A stretch of DNA of 52,467 nucleotides from Clostridia bacterium (GTDB lineage: Bacteria > Bacillota > Clostridia > Christensenellales > Aristaeellaceae): the NCBI GenBank assembly GCA_017397895.1, contig JAFQHP010000026.1:1-52467 (forward strand). The letters run 5' to 3'. The notes below the pieces were generated by a model, which was given only the letters and a program-made list of their open reading frames with translations, had not been told where the DNA came from and searched no databases. Of this stretch, positions 38,538-46,676 are shown piece after piece. The position numbers and the translations under genes were made by a program. Numbering within the stretch: position 1 is the first letter of the stretch; every line of letters starts with the position of its first letter.

Positions 38538-39532
38538 AAACATTGTGCGAAATGAACGGCGTTTCCGGGGATGAGAAGGAAATCCGAAAGGCCATTATAG
38601 AACAGGCAAAGCCCCTTTGCGACAGCGTGAAGATTGACCGCATGGGCAATGTGATCGCCTTCAAAAAGGGTAAAAAGGGCACAAGCCACATCCTCTTCAG
38701 CGCGCATATGGACGAAGTGGGGTTCATCATCATGGACGCCACGGAGGACGGCCTGCTGGTGTTTAGGCCCGTTGGCGGCATTGACCCCCGGGTGTGCGTA
38801 AGCAAGTATGTGGTGATCGGCGAAAAGAAGGTCAAGGGAGTCATCGGCGCCATGGCCATCCACCTGCAGAGCCGGGAGGATATGAAGCGGGTGCTGCCCT
38901 TTGACAACCTGTATATCGATATCGGCGCAAAGAGCAAGGACGAAGCCCTGGGCGAATGCCCTCCCGGCACTTTTGCCTATTTTGACAGCGCTTATGAAAC
39001 GTTCGGCGACGGCTTTGTTGTATCCAAGGCCCTGGATGACCGGGTGGGCTGCTACAATATGCTGCGGCTGATGGAAGAAACCTATGACGCCGACGTGACC
39101 TATGCCTTTGTGGTGCAGGAGGAAGTGGGCTGCCGCGGCGCTGCCGGCGCAGGCTTTGCGGCGGATGCGGACACCGTGATTGTGCTGGAAGGCACCACCG
39201 CCGGGGATATGGGCGATGCCAACCCTGTGCAGTCCATCTGCAATGCGGGCAAGGGCGTGGTGGTCTCCTTCATGGACGGCGCTTCCATTGCCAATAACGA
39301 GCTTTACCGGGATATGATGGCCCTGGCGGAAAAGGAGAATATCCCCCACCAGGCGAAGCGGGGCGCCACCGGCGGCAACGATGCCGGGGCTTACCAGCGC
39401 AGTGCAGCGGGCAAGAAAACCTGTGTGCTGTCCGTGCCCTGCCGGTATATCCATGGCCCCAGCTCTGTGATGAAGATGAGCGATATGGAAAATCAGTTTG
39501 CCCTGGCGCAGGCCTTTGCCCGTCAGGCGTGA
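38528..39532 (+). CDS. M42 family metallo-aminopeptidase (second of three)
   Basis: A 334-residue M42 peptidase. Ligand motifs: FSAHMDEVGF, KALDDRVGC, FVVQEEVGCRGA, IVLEGTTAGD (Glu where the first paralogue has Asp) and RYIHGPSSVM. The Glu/Asp difference at that metal ligand separates M42 subtypes and usually goes with a change in specificity. AGGAAG lies upstream inside the first gene; 18 bases separate it from the third. Confidence 0.92.
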   Translation: MDLKTLCEMNGVSGDEKEIRKAIIEQAKPLCDSVKIDRMGNVIAFKKGKKGTSHILFSAHMDEVGFIIMDATEDGLLVFRPVGGIDPRVCVSKYVVIGEKKVKGVIGAMAIHLQSREDMKRVLPFDNLYIDIGAKSKDEALGECPPGTFAYFDSAYETFGDGFVVSKALDDRVGCYNMLRLMEETYDADVTYAFVVQEEVGCRGAAGAGFAADADTVIVLEGTTAGDMGDANPVQSICNAGKGVVVSFMDGASIANNELYRDMMALAEKENIPHQAKRGATGGNDAGAYQRSAAGKKTCVLSVPCRYIHGPSSVMKMSDMENQFALAQAFARQA

Positions 39533-39550
39533 TGACAGGAGGAAGAAAAT

Positions 39551-40543
39551 ATGTTGCTTGATACATTGAAAAAAGTATTGGCTGTGTATGGCCCCACCGG
39601 CAAGGAAGAGAATGTGGCGGATTGCGTGAAAAAGATGCTGGAGGGCAAGGCGGATTCCTTCCGCACCGATGCCATGGGTAACCTGATTGTGGAAAAGAAG
39701 GGCTGGGAAGACGGCAAGACCATCATGTTTTCCGCCCATATGGACCATATCGGCCTGGTGGTAACGGATATTGAGGACGAAGGGTATCTTCGGGTGACCA
39801 GCGTGGGCGGCGTAAGCGTGGCCATGAGCAAAACCCGCCATGTGGTGTTTGCAAACGGCGTGGAGGGCGTGGTGGTATGCCAGCCCACCAAGGGCGAAAC
39901 GGAAACCCTGGCCCACCTGTTTGTGGATATCGGCGCGGAGGACAAGGCAGATGCCCTGACGAAGGTGCAGCTGGGGGATGTGTGCGTGTATGCCCCTGAT
40001 TGCTTCATGCTGGGTGAACACCGCATTGCTTCCCCCGCCATGGACGACCGCTGCGCCGTGGCGCTGCTTACGGAGCTTCTTTGCGAAATTGAAAACCCGA
40101 AGAACACCATTGTGGGCGTGTTCTCCACCCAGGAGGAAGTGGGCCTGCGGGGCGCCACTGTGGCGGCCTACAGCGTGAATCCCGATCTGGGTGTGGCCCT
40201 GGACGTGACCGGCTGGGGCGATACCCCCGAAGTGAAGCTGCCTGCCGTGAAGCTGGGCAAGGGCGCTGCGGTGAAATTCATGGACCGCTCCATGGTTGCC
40301 ACTCCCTGTGTGCGGGATGCCCTGATGGCGGCTGCGGAAAAGGCCGGCGTGCCTTACCAGCGGGAAGTGCTGCCCTACGGCGGCACCGACGGCGCGGCCA
40401 TCCAGCACAGCCGGGGCGGCGTGCCGGCGGGCACTTTGTCCATTCCCTGCCGGTATGTGCATTCTGCCTGCGAAGTGATTGATATGCGGGATATGGAAAG
40501 CGCCCTTTCCATCCTGAAGACCTTTGTGAACATGGAATTCTGA
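39551..40543 (+). CDS. M42 family metallo-aminopeptidase (third of three)
   Basis: A 330-residue M42 peptidase with FSAHMDHIGL, PAMDDRCAVA, STQEEVGLRGA, VALDVTGWGD (Asp ligand) and RYVHSACEVI. AGGAGG lies upstream. The three tandem paralogues would give complementary N-terminal specificities and may co-assemble; mixed M42 complexes are known in archaea. A terminator follows at 40558-40589. Confidence 0.92.
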   Translation: MLLDTLKKVLAVYGPTGKEENVADCVKKMLEGKADSFRTDAMGNLIVEKKGWEDGKTIMFSAHMDHIGLVVTDIEDEGYLRVTSVGGVSVAMSKTRHVVFANGVEGVVVCQPTKGETETLAHLFVDIGAEDKADALTKVQLGDVCVYAPDCFMLGEHRIASPAMDDRCAVALLTELLCEIENPKNTIVGVFSTQEEVGLRGATVAAYSVNPDLGVALDVTGWGDTPEVKLPAVKLGKGAAVKFMDRSMVATPCVRDALMAAAEKAGVPYQREVLPYGGTDGAAIQHSRGGVPAGTLSIPCRYVHSACEVIDMRDMESALSILKTFVNMEF

Positions 40544-40557
40544 TTAAACAACACTGT

Positions 40558-40589
40558 CCGGCGGCCCTGAAAGGCTGCCGGGCTTTTTT
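40558..40589 (+). terminator. Terminator of the M42 operon
   Basis: CCGGCGGCC pairs with GGCTGCCGG (one mismatch) around CTGAAA, followed by GCTTTTTT. Confidence 0.85.
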
Positions 40590-40636
40590 ATCATCATCTT
40601 TTTATGGAAAATGGGTCATTTCTCATCATCCTTTCA

Positions 40637-40665
40637 TTGAAAAGCAAGGGAAAATGTGTTATGAT
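40637..40665 (+). promoter_or_regulatory. Promoter of xpaC-telA
   Basis: TTGAAA (40637-40642), 17-base spacer, TATGAT (40660-40665). An ATG at 40671 is at the predicted start point, so a later start was chosen for the gene. Confidence 0.72.
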
Positions 40666-40769
40666 AAAGAATGGAAAATCACAGTGCTTTCCGGGAGGGA
40701 GCTTTGCTTTTGCCGGGAAGGCTGATGGAAAAAATTCGCTCCGTATCATTCGGAAGGAGGAAAACACCC

Positions 40770-41444
40770 TTGCAGAACAATAACAAGAAAAAAACCGGCC
40801 GGAAGGCAGGCTTCATTGCCGGCGCTATTGCCGTGGCGCTGTTCGCGTGGATTTTCGGCCTGAAGGGCTGGCCCAGCTTTGTGATCTGCGGCCTGATTGC
40901 GTTTCTGGTGGGGAAGACGGTGGGCATCATGGCCCAGGGCGTGGATACCACGAAAAAAGCCCCTGCCCAGAAGCCCATTGAAAAAACCGGGGACGCCGCT
41001 GTGGACGGCCTGATTGAAAAGGGCCTGGAAATGCTCAAGGCCATCCGGGAAGAAAACGATAAGATTCCGGACGTGGAACTGTCCCGGAACATTGACGAGA
41101 TCGATTCCACGGCCCGGGAAATTTTCCGTACCGTGGCGGAACAGCCCTCCAAGGCACCGCAGATCCGCCGCTTTATGGATTACTATCTGCCCACCACGCT
41201 GAAAATGCTCAGCGGCTACAGTAAAATGAACGAGCGGAACGTGACCGGCCAGCAGGCCCAGGAAACCCGCCGCCAGATTGAAAGCGCCGCCGCAGTGGTG
41301 GTAAAGGCCTTCAAAAAGCAGCTGAACAACCTCTACCAGGACGACATCCTGGATATCTCCACCGATGTGGAAGTGCTGGAAACGCTGCTGAAATCCGACG
41401 GGCTGGTGGATACCGGCCTTGGCACCATGACCCAGGGAAAATAA
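40770..41444 (+). CDS. xpaC: XpaC-like membrane protein
   Basis: A 224-residue protein of the XpaC family (named for 5-bromo-4-chloroindolyl phosphate hydrolysis). A basic N-terminus (KKKTGRKAG) leads into two close hydrophobic helices (~13-50), then a cytoplasmic helical domain (ELSRNIDEIDSTAREIFRTV, then MDYYLPTTLKMLSGYSKM). The TTG start at 40770 has GGAGG 9 bases upstream. An in-frame ATG at 40671 was rejected because it lies at the transcription start. xpaC-telA pairs are common in Bacillota and linked to envelope stress and toxic-anion resistance; mechanism unknown. Confidence 0.85.
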   Translation: MQNNNKKKTGRKAGFIAGAIAVALFAWIFGLKGWPSFVICGLIAFLVGKTVGIMAQGVDTTKKAPAQKPIEKTGDAAVDGLIEKGLEMLKAIREENDKIPDVELSRNIDEIDSTAREIFRTVAEQPSKAPQIRRFMDYYLPTTLKMLSGYSKMNERNVTGQQAQETRRQIESAAAVVVKAFKKQLNNLYQDDILDISTDVEVLETLLKSDGLVDTGLGTMTQGK

Positions 41445-41509
41445 CACGCTTTGGTACCTGATCCGTGATGGATTGAAGTATAGAGAAAAATTGAAGGGGG
41501 ATCTTCACC

Positions 41510-42709
41510 ATGTCTGAACAAAATGCCGCCCAAGCTGTTGCCGCCGAAACCACGCCCGCCGTGCCCGTTCTGACCCTGACGCCTGATATGGGCAACAAGC
41601 AGGTTATCGAAAATGCGGTGGAAATGCTGAACGAACTGAAAACGCCCGCCGCTCCCGAATCTGCTGATGAAGTGGTGGAAAAGCTGGACGCTACCCTGAC
41701 CGAAGAAGAAAAGGCCCAGGTGGCGGAATTTGCCAAAACCATCGACGTTTCCAACCCTGACCATGTAATGCTCTACGGCGCCGATGCCCAGAAGAAGATC
41801 TCCACCTTTGCCGACACCGTGCTTGGCAACGTGAAGACCGCTGATACCGGCGACGTGGGTGATATCCTGGCAAACCTCATCACCGAGCTCAAGGGCTTCA
41901 ACACCGCCGGCGACAAGCCCAAGGGCATCCGCGGCTGGTTCTTCACCGCCAAGAAGCGCATTGCCAACATCCAGGCCAAGTATGAAGACGTGTCCGTGAA
42001 CGTGGAAGCCATCGCTTCCAACCTGGAAGGCCATCAGGTGCAGCTGCTCAAGGACGTGGCCATGTTCAACCACCTCTACGAACAGAACCTGGAATACTTC
42101 CACGAACTGACCCTCTACATCGTGGCCGGCGAAAAGCGGCTGGAAGAAGTGCGCGCCACCGACCTTAAGGCCCTGCAGGAAAAGGCCGTTGCCAGCGGCG
42201 ACGCCATGGACGCCCAGGCCGCCAAGGACCTGGCTGACCAGTGCGACCGCTTCGAAAAGAAGCTGCATGATTTGAAGCTCACCCGTCAGGTATCCCTGCA
42301 GATGGCTCCCCAGATCCGCCTGCTGCAGAACAACAATGCCCTCTTGGTGGAACGCATCCAGTCCACCCTGGTGAACACCCTGCCCCTTTGGAAGAACCAG
42401 ATGGTGCTGGCCCTGGGTCTGCACCATTCCCAGCAGGCCATGAAGGCCCAGCGCGCCGTTACCGATATGACCAACGACTTGCTCAAGAAGAACGCCGAAA
42501 CCCTGAAGATGGGCACCATCGAAACCGCCAAGGAATCCGAGCGGGGCATCATCGATATGGAAACTTTGGTTGCCACCAACCAGTCCCTCATCGATACCAT
42601 CGACGAAGTGAAGCGCATCCAGCAGGAAGGCCGCACCAAGCGGTTCGAAGCCGAAAAGCAGCTGGCTGAAATGGAAAAGACCCTCAAGCAGAAGCTGCTG
42701 GAAATGTAA
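41510..42709 (+). CDS. telA: Toxic anion resistance protein TelA family
   Basis: A 399-residue, largely alpha-helical cytoplasmic protein of the TelA/KlaA family. Typical features are the conserved central region GWFFTAKKRIANIQAKYEDV, the long coiled-coil segments and the C-terminal QEGRTKRFEAEKQLAEMEKT repeat-like helix. Members are associated with resistance to tellurite and to some antimicrobials, often beside XpaC, but the biochemical role is unknown. GGGGGA precedes the ATG; it follows xpaC by 65 bases. Confidence 0.9.
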   Translation: MSEQNAAQAVAAETTPAVPVLTLTPDMGNKQVIENAVEMLNELKTPAAPESADEVVEKLDATLTEEEKAQVAEFAKTIDVSNPDHVMLYGADAQKKISTFADTVLGNVKTADTGDVGDILANLITELKGFNTAGDKPKGIRGWFFTAKKRIANIQAKYEDVSVNVEAIASNLEGHQVQLLKDVAMFNHLYEQNLEYFHELTLYIVAGEKRLEEVRATDLKALQEKAVASGDAMDAQAAKDLADQCDRFEKKLHDLKLTRQVSLQMAPQIRLLQNNNALLVERIQSTLVNTLPLWKNQMVLALGLHHSQQAMKAQRAVTDMTNDLLKKNAETLKMGTIETAKESERGIIDMETLVATNQSLIDTIDEVKRIQQEGRTKRFEAEKQLAEMEKTLKQKLLEM

Positions 42710-42730
42710 TTATAAAAACGCACATGTGAA

Positions 42731-42772
42731 CCGCAGGGGGAGAGGTTGTTTATCAGCCTCTTCCCCTTGCGG
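42731..42772 (+). other. Long GC-rich hairpin between telA and the phosphodiesterase gene
   Basis: CCGCA-GGGGAGAGG pairs with CCTCTTCCCC-TGCGG around an ~11-base loop. No T tract follows, so it is not a standard terminator; it ends 40 bases before the next start and could stabilise or attenuate the transcript. Confidence 0.55.
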
Positions 42773-42811
42773 GCTAAACGGAAGAATATCGTGCTTTTCG
42801 GGGGACGGCAA

Positions 42812-44005
42812 ATGAAAAAACGGCTGTGCATGATCTCGCTGGATGCGGCATCCCAGGTGGATGCGGAGCGTCTTTTTGCCATGCCCAACCTGAAAATGCT
42901 GCGGGAAGAGGGCACCTTGTGCACCCGGGTGAAAACGGTGTACCCCACCATCACTTACCCCATCCATGCCTCCCTCCTCACCGGCTGCTACCCCGAAAAG
43001 CACGGTATTCCCCATAACCAGCCCCTCCAGGCTGATACCCCGCCAAAAATGCGCAGATGGTACTGGGAGATTGGCCAAATCAAGGCAAAAACCCTGCACC
43101 AGGCGGCCAGGGAACAGGGGCTGGACGTGGCCTCCATCCTGTGGCCGGTGACGGGCAAAAACCCCTACACCCGCCGCAATTTTCCGGAAATATTGCCCCT
43201 GCCCGGGGAAAACGCCGCCCTGAAAATGCTCCGCTACGGCACGCCCCTTTGGGTGCTGCAAACGGAGATAAAGCACGGAAAAAAGCGCATCAGCATCAAG
43301 CAGCCCCATCTGGACCGGTACGCCGCCCTTTTGTGCGAAAGCCTGTATGCCTCCCGCCGTCCGCCGGACGTGCTGACGGTGCACCTGGTGGACCTGGACA
43401 GTATGCGCCACTGGCACGGCACGGACAGCTTAGAAGCCCTGCAGGCCATGGAACGGCTGGATGAAAATGTGGGCCGCATTGTGCAGGCAGTGAAAAAGGC
43501 CGGGCTGTATGAGGAAACGCTGTTTTGCATCGTCAGCGATCACGGCCACCGGGATGCACCCCGGGGTGTGCTGCTGGATGCGGTGCTGAAAAAGCATACC
43601 GGCTGCCGGGTCCAGACGCTGGGCATGGGCGCCTATATCTTTGGGGATGATCCGGAAGCGGCGAAACGTTATCTGGAAGAGAACCGGGAAAGGCTGTGCA
43701 TCGGGCACATCTATGACGAAAAGGAAATCCGTGCCCTGCATGGGCCGGAAAATGTGAAGCTGGCGGTGGACGCCATGGACGGCTGCTGTTTTATTGACGA
43801 AGCGGAGGAAACGAAGGGCGAGCATGGCTTTGCCCTGTCTTACCCCCAGGCCAGGGTATTGTGGCTGCTCAGCGGCCCCGGCGTGAAAAAGAACGCCTCC
43901 CTGGAAGAAGCCTGTGTGGTGGACGTGGCCCCCACGCTTGCGTATTCCCTGGGGCTTTCCATGCCGGATTGCCAGGGGCAGGCCAAGAAAGAATTGTTTT
44001 TGTAA
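42812..44005 (+). CDS. Alkaline-phosphatase superfamily phosphodiesterase (NPP-like)
   Basis: A 397-residue nucleotide pyrophosphatase/phosphodiesterase-like enzyme. First metal Asp11 is in CMISLDAAS and the nucleophile is probably Thr48 in YPTITYPIHASLLTG, followed by CYPEKHGI. Further metal ligands are in HLVDLDSMRHWHG (Asp and His), VSDHGHRD (Asp-His) and KGEHGFAL (His). There is no signal peptide, which is unusual for this family. The start at 42812 has a GGGGGA site 8 bases upstream. Substrate, a phosphate diester or a sulfate/phosphonate ester, cannot be told. It is followed by an MBL-fold gene. Confidence 0.86.
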   Translation: MKKRLCMISLDAASQVDAERLFAMPNLKMLREEGTLCTRVKTVYPTITYPIHASLLTGCYPEKHGIPHNQPLQADTPPKMRRWYWEIGQIKAKTLHQAAREQGLDVASILWPVTGKNPYTRRNFPEILPLPGENAALKMLRYGTPLWVLQTEIKHGKKRISIKQPHLDRYAALLCESLYASRRPPDVLTVHLVDLDSMRHWHGTDSLEALQAMERLDENVGRIVQAVKKAGLYEETLFCIVSDHGHRDAPRGVLLDAVLKKHTGCRVQTLGMGAYIFGDDPEAAKRYLEENRERLCIGHIYDEKEIRALHGPENVKLAVDAMDGCCFIDEAEETKGEHGFALSYPQARVLWLLSGPGVKKNASLEEACVVDVAPTLAYSLGLSMPDCQGQAKKELFL

Positions 44006-44024
44006 AAGATACAGGAGGATGGGC

Positions 44025-44912
44025 ATGAACGCTGTGGCAACGGTCACCTTTTTTCATCATGCGGGGCTGATGGCAGCCGTGGAGGATACGCTGCTGGTGT
44101 TTGATTACTGGCAGGGGGAAAACGGCGAAATCAGCGGCGAAAACGGGCTGTGTGAAGCGGATTTTGAAGGATATAAGCAGATCATCGTGTTTGTGTCCAA
44201 TGATGACGAGGACCATTTTGACCCGGTGGTGCTGGGCTGGGATGCAAAAAAATATCCCATCACCTATGTCTTTGCCGATGATATGCGCAATCACCCGGCC
44301 CTTCATGATATGCGGGACTGCGTGTACCTGGGGGAAGGGGACAATGTATGGGTGGGGGACGATACGAAAATCGACGCCTATGCCTCCACCCACAAGGGCG
44401 TTTCCTTCTATGTGACGGTGCACGGGCTGCACATTTTCCACGCCGGCACGCTGAATATGTGGCACTGGCGGGATGAAAGCACCCTGCGGGAAATTGTGCA
44501 GGCGGAGGAAAGCTTTTACGCCGCTGTGGCGCCCATCACCCGCCTGCCCATGGATATTGCCATGTTCCCGGTGGACCCCCGGATGGGCGGTATGTACGAC
44601 GCCGGTGCCAATCATTTCGTCATGGCGGTCAAGCCCCGGCTGTTCATCCCCATGCACTGGCAGAACCGCTCCGAGGTGGCGGTAAGCTTTGCCCGGCAGG
44701 GGCACACGGATTACACGGAAGTGCTGGCCCTTACCCGCCCCCGGCAGCGGGCGGAAGTGACCTTCGGGGACAATACCATTCGCATCCACGTGTTCACCCT
44801 GAAGGAAATGCAGCAGGAAAAGGAAAAGAACCGCTCCGTGCAGGACGTGAAGCTGGACACCTACGAAAAGGACGACCCCTTCACCGATACCGACCTGCCG
44901 GTAACCATGTGA
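44025..44912 (+). CDS. MBL-fold protein with altered metal motif
   Basis: A 295-residue protein of the UlaG-like metallo-beta-lactamase fold. The fold is indicated by TFFHHAGLMAAVEDTLLVFD, IIVFVSNDDEDHFDPVV, ASTHKGVSFYV, HIFHAGTLNMWHW and FIPMHWQ. The usual HxHxDH motif is replaced by N59-D-D61-E-D63-H64: the first two His ligands are Asn and Asp, and the HAGD Asp is Thr. Metal binding at site 1 is therefore probably lost or altered. AGGAGG precedes the ATG. It may act with the upstream phosphodiesterase. The last ~30 residues are charged and non-conserved. Confidence 0.8.
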   Translation: MNAVATVTFFHHAGLMAAVEDTLLVFDYWQGENGEISGENGLCEADFEGYKQIIVFVSNDDEDHFDPVVLGWDAKKYPITYVFADDMRNHPALHDMRDCVYLGEGDNVWVGDDTKIDAYASTHKGVSFYVTVHGLHIFHAGTLNMWHWRDESTLREIVQAEESFYAAVAPITRLPMDIAMFPVDPRMGGMYDAGANHFVMAVKPRLFIPMHWQNRSEVAVSFARQGHTDYTEVLALTRPRQRAEVTFGDNTIRIHVFTLKEMQQEKEKNRSVQDVKLDTYEKDDPFTDTDLPVTM

Positions 44913-45087
44913 ACCTGGCATAAAGGACATAAAAAATGAAGGTGAAACTTGGATTTAGCGAAAGTCCCCAAAAAACAGGTGATAAGGGCTGTTATTTGAA
45001 CGAACAAATCTCAATTGAATCACAAGGATAGAACCAATGAATAACAAAGATCGACTCTATATCAATTTGTGATATTGGGGAGTATGT
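44913..45087 (+). other. AT-rich junction, no convincing gene
   Basis: The base composition changes abruptly after the MBL gene. A 31-codon frame (44936-45031) starts after AAAGGAC but looks like nothing I know. No terminator is visible, so the MBL transcript may continue into the islet. No inverted repeats mark an insertion boundary. Confidence 0.4.
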
Positions 45088-45654
45088 ATGAAAAAAATAG
45101 TATTGATAGACGCAAGTCAAAGAGAAAGGGCAAATTCCGAGATAATCGTTAAAAGAATCGCAACAAGGTTATCAGATGTGGAACTTCATGTTTTTCACAT
45201 GAAAAAACAGAATTGTCAGTATTGCACTGGCTGCGGTATTTGCCAAAAATCAGACGCCCTCATTTGTTCAAGAAAAGATGATATTACAAAACTATTGCCC
45301 CAAATTGATACGTGTGATTCGATTCTTATTGCGAGCCCTGTGTATGATCATCAGATGTCCTCGTTGGCAAAGCTATTTATCGAACGTTTTTATGCGTTTT
45401 ACAATACCAAAGCTGAGAATAATTCATCCGTTACCACAAGAAAGAAAAAAGCCGCATTTGTTATGTGTTGTTGGACGGGTAACAAAGAGGTATATAAAAA
45501 ATATGCGGAGTGGACTTTGGAAGGTTTTTGGCAGATCGATGCTACTGAAACAAAAGTCGAGATATTCAATGATCTAAATGGGCGGGAAGAAATACTCGCT
45601 CGTCCAGATTACCTGGCAAAAATTCAGGAGATAGCAGATTGGCTAAAGGCATAA
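45088..45654 (+). CDS. Flavodoxin-like NAD(P)H-dependent oxidoreductase
   Basis: A 188-residue flavoprotein of the NADPH-dependent FMN reductase family. The FMN phosphate loop is DASQRERANSEIIVKRIA, followed by the ferredoxin-like insertion CQYCTGCGICQKSDALIC seen in iron-sulfur flavoprotein relatives, and the ring loop ASPVYDHQMSSLAKLFIERF. It would reduce flavin or quinone-like substrates in the cytoplasm. AT-rich codons (AAA, ATA, AAT) contrast with the neighbours and point to transfer. GGGGAG precedes the ATG. The next gene follows by 21 bases. Confidence 0.87.
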   Translation: MKKIVLIDASQRERANSEIIVKRIATRLSDVELHVFHMKKQNCQYCTGCGICQKSDALICSRKDDITKLLPQIDTCDSILIASPVYDHQMSSLAKLFIERFYAFYNTKAENNSSVTTRKKKAAFVMCCWTGNKEVYKKYAEWTLEGFWQIDATETKVEIFNDLNGREEILARPDYLAKIQEIADWLKA

Positions 45655-45675
45655 CCGAAGCGGAGGGATAACAAA

Positions 45676-46047
45676 ATGAACATGGTTGAAACAATAAGAA
45701 AGTATTATGATTTATGGATTGCAGCGAACAGAGCAGGAATAGAAGATTTGCTTGCTGAGGACATCATATACACGGAGTCCTACGGCCCGCAGCATCATGG
45801 ATTGTCCGAAATTATCAGATGGTTTGATGATTGGACACCTAAAGCAAAAGTGATACGCTGGGATATAACGAATTACATAGAACAGGGTAATACTTGCGTG
45901 GTAGAATGGTTTTTCCAATTCGAAACCAATGGAGAAGAGCATGTAGCCGATGGTGTTTCAATTGCGGAATTCAACCATAATGGAAAAATTTCAATTATGA
46001 AAGAATTCCAGGCAGATCATGACCATTATTATCCATATGCAAAGTGA
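45676..46047 (+). CDS. SnoaL-like/NTF2-fold protein
   Basis: A 123-residue protein of the nuclear transport factor 2-like superfamily. The pattern is helix VETIRKYYDLWIAANRAGIE, then DLLAEDIIYTESYGPQHHGLSEI and a closing sheet (CVVEWFFQFETNGEEHVADG, then SIAEFNHNGKISIMKEFQAD). SnoaL-like proteins can be small isomerases, hydrolases or binding proteins. Paired with the flavodoxin gene in the same AT-rich islet, it may act in one small detoxification or redox unit. GGAGG precedes the ATG. Confidence 0.85.
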   Translation: MNMVETIRKYYDLWIAANRAGIEDLLAEDIIYTESYGPQHHGLSEIIRWFDDWTPKAKVIRWDITNYIEQGNTCVVEWFFQFETNGEEHVADGVSIAEFNHNGKISIMKEFQADHDHYYPYAK

Positions 46048-46260
46048 TGGCTGAAGCATAATAACACCGAGGATAATTCTGAATACCAATGCTCAAAAGA
46101 GATCCAATCGAAAAAGATATGGTTTTATGCCAGTGAAGTGAACGCAACATTGCGTTAGTCGAAAAGGAAAATCACCCACCTCATGGGACATCGGTTTGCT
46201 TTGGTAGGGCGATTATGCGCACTTTACCAGTGAATTGCACTTGTTGGGCCACATAAGTAA
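46048..46260 (+). other. AT-rich intergenic tract, no gene recognised
   Basis: About 210 bases continuing the islet composition. The only structure seen is a palindrome AACGCAACATTGCGTT (46141-46156). No open frame with a ribosome site. Confidence 0.5.
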
Positions 46261-46298
46261 ACGAGCATCCGGTATAATTACCGGATGCTCGTTTTTTT
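46261..46298 (+). terminator. Strong terminator ending the plus-strand islet
   Basis: A perfect 14-bp stem, ACGAGCATCCGGTA / TACCGGATGCTCGT, with TAAT loop and seven T on the plus strand; only a short T run on the minus strand. Confidence 0.95.
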
Positions 46299-46364
46299 CC
46301 GTTGCGGGATCAATTCATCCTTAAGAATCCTCCCGCTTAAACATCTTCGTTATTTTTAAGAGGA

Positions 46365-46676
46365 TCAATAAAGTGCGGTTTCGATGTCTTCTTTGTCCTG
46401 CAGGCCCACCATGCGTTCCACTTCCTGTCCGTTCCGGAAGATGATCAGGGTGGGGATGGAGCGCACGCCGTATTTCATGGCCAGCTCCCCTTCTTCGTCC
46501 ACGTTGATTTTGCCCACATAGGCGCGGCCCTGTGCTTCTTCGGCCATTTCTTCGATGGTAGGGGCCAGCATCCGGCAGGGCATGCACCAGGGGGCCCAGA
46601 AGTCCACCAGTACGGGCTTGTCCGCCCGGAGCACCAGCTCTTCAAAATTGGCTTTGGTTAATTTCAGTTCCATCAT
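46365..46676 (-). CDS. Thioredoxin
   Basis: A 103-residue thioredoxin. The active site is [10 protein letters not shown] with Cys31 and Cys34; the second position is Met rather than the Gly of CGPC, which should shift the redox potential. The cis-Pro is in RSIPTLIIF. It reduces disulfides in the cytoplasm. Its ATG overlaps the stop of the RseC-like gene by one base (TAATG), GGAG lies 7 bases upstream, and a second ATG follows directly. The coupling suggests that the membrane protein and this thioredoxin belong to one redox route. Confidence 0.92.
   Translation of the reverse strand: MMELKLTKANFEELVLRADKPVLVDFWAPWCMPCRMLAPTIEEMAEEAQGRAYVGKINVDEEGELAMKYGVRSIPTLIIFRNGQEVERMVGLQDKEDIETALY

Noticed and set aside
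40671..41444. ATG at 40671 as the xpaC start
   Set aside because: It lies 6 bases after the -10 element, at or before the expected transcription start, and has no ribosome site; TTG at 40770 has GGAGG.
42731..42772. Hairpin as the telA terminator
   Set aside because: No T tract follows the stem on the plus strand, so it was kept as an unclassified structure.
46048..46260. A broken gene in the tract after the SnoaL-like gene
   Set aside because: All frames have stops within a few dozen codons and none gave a recognisable protein fragment.
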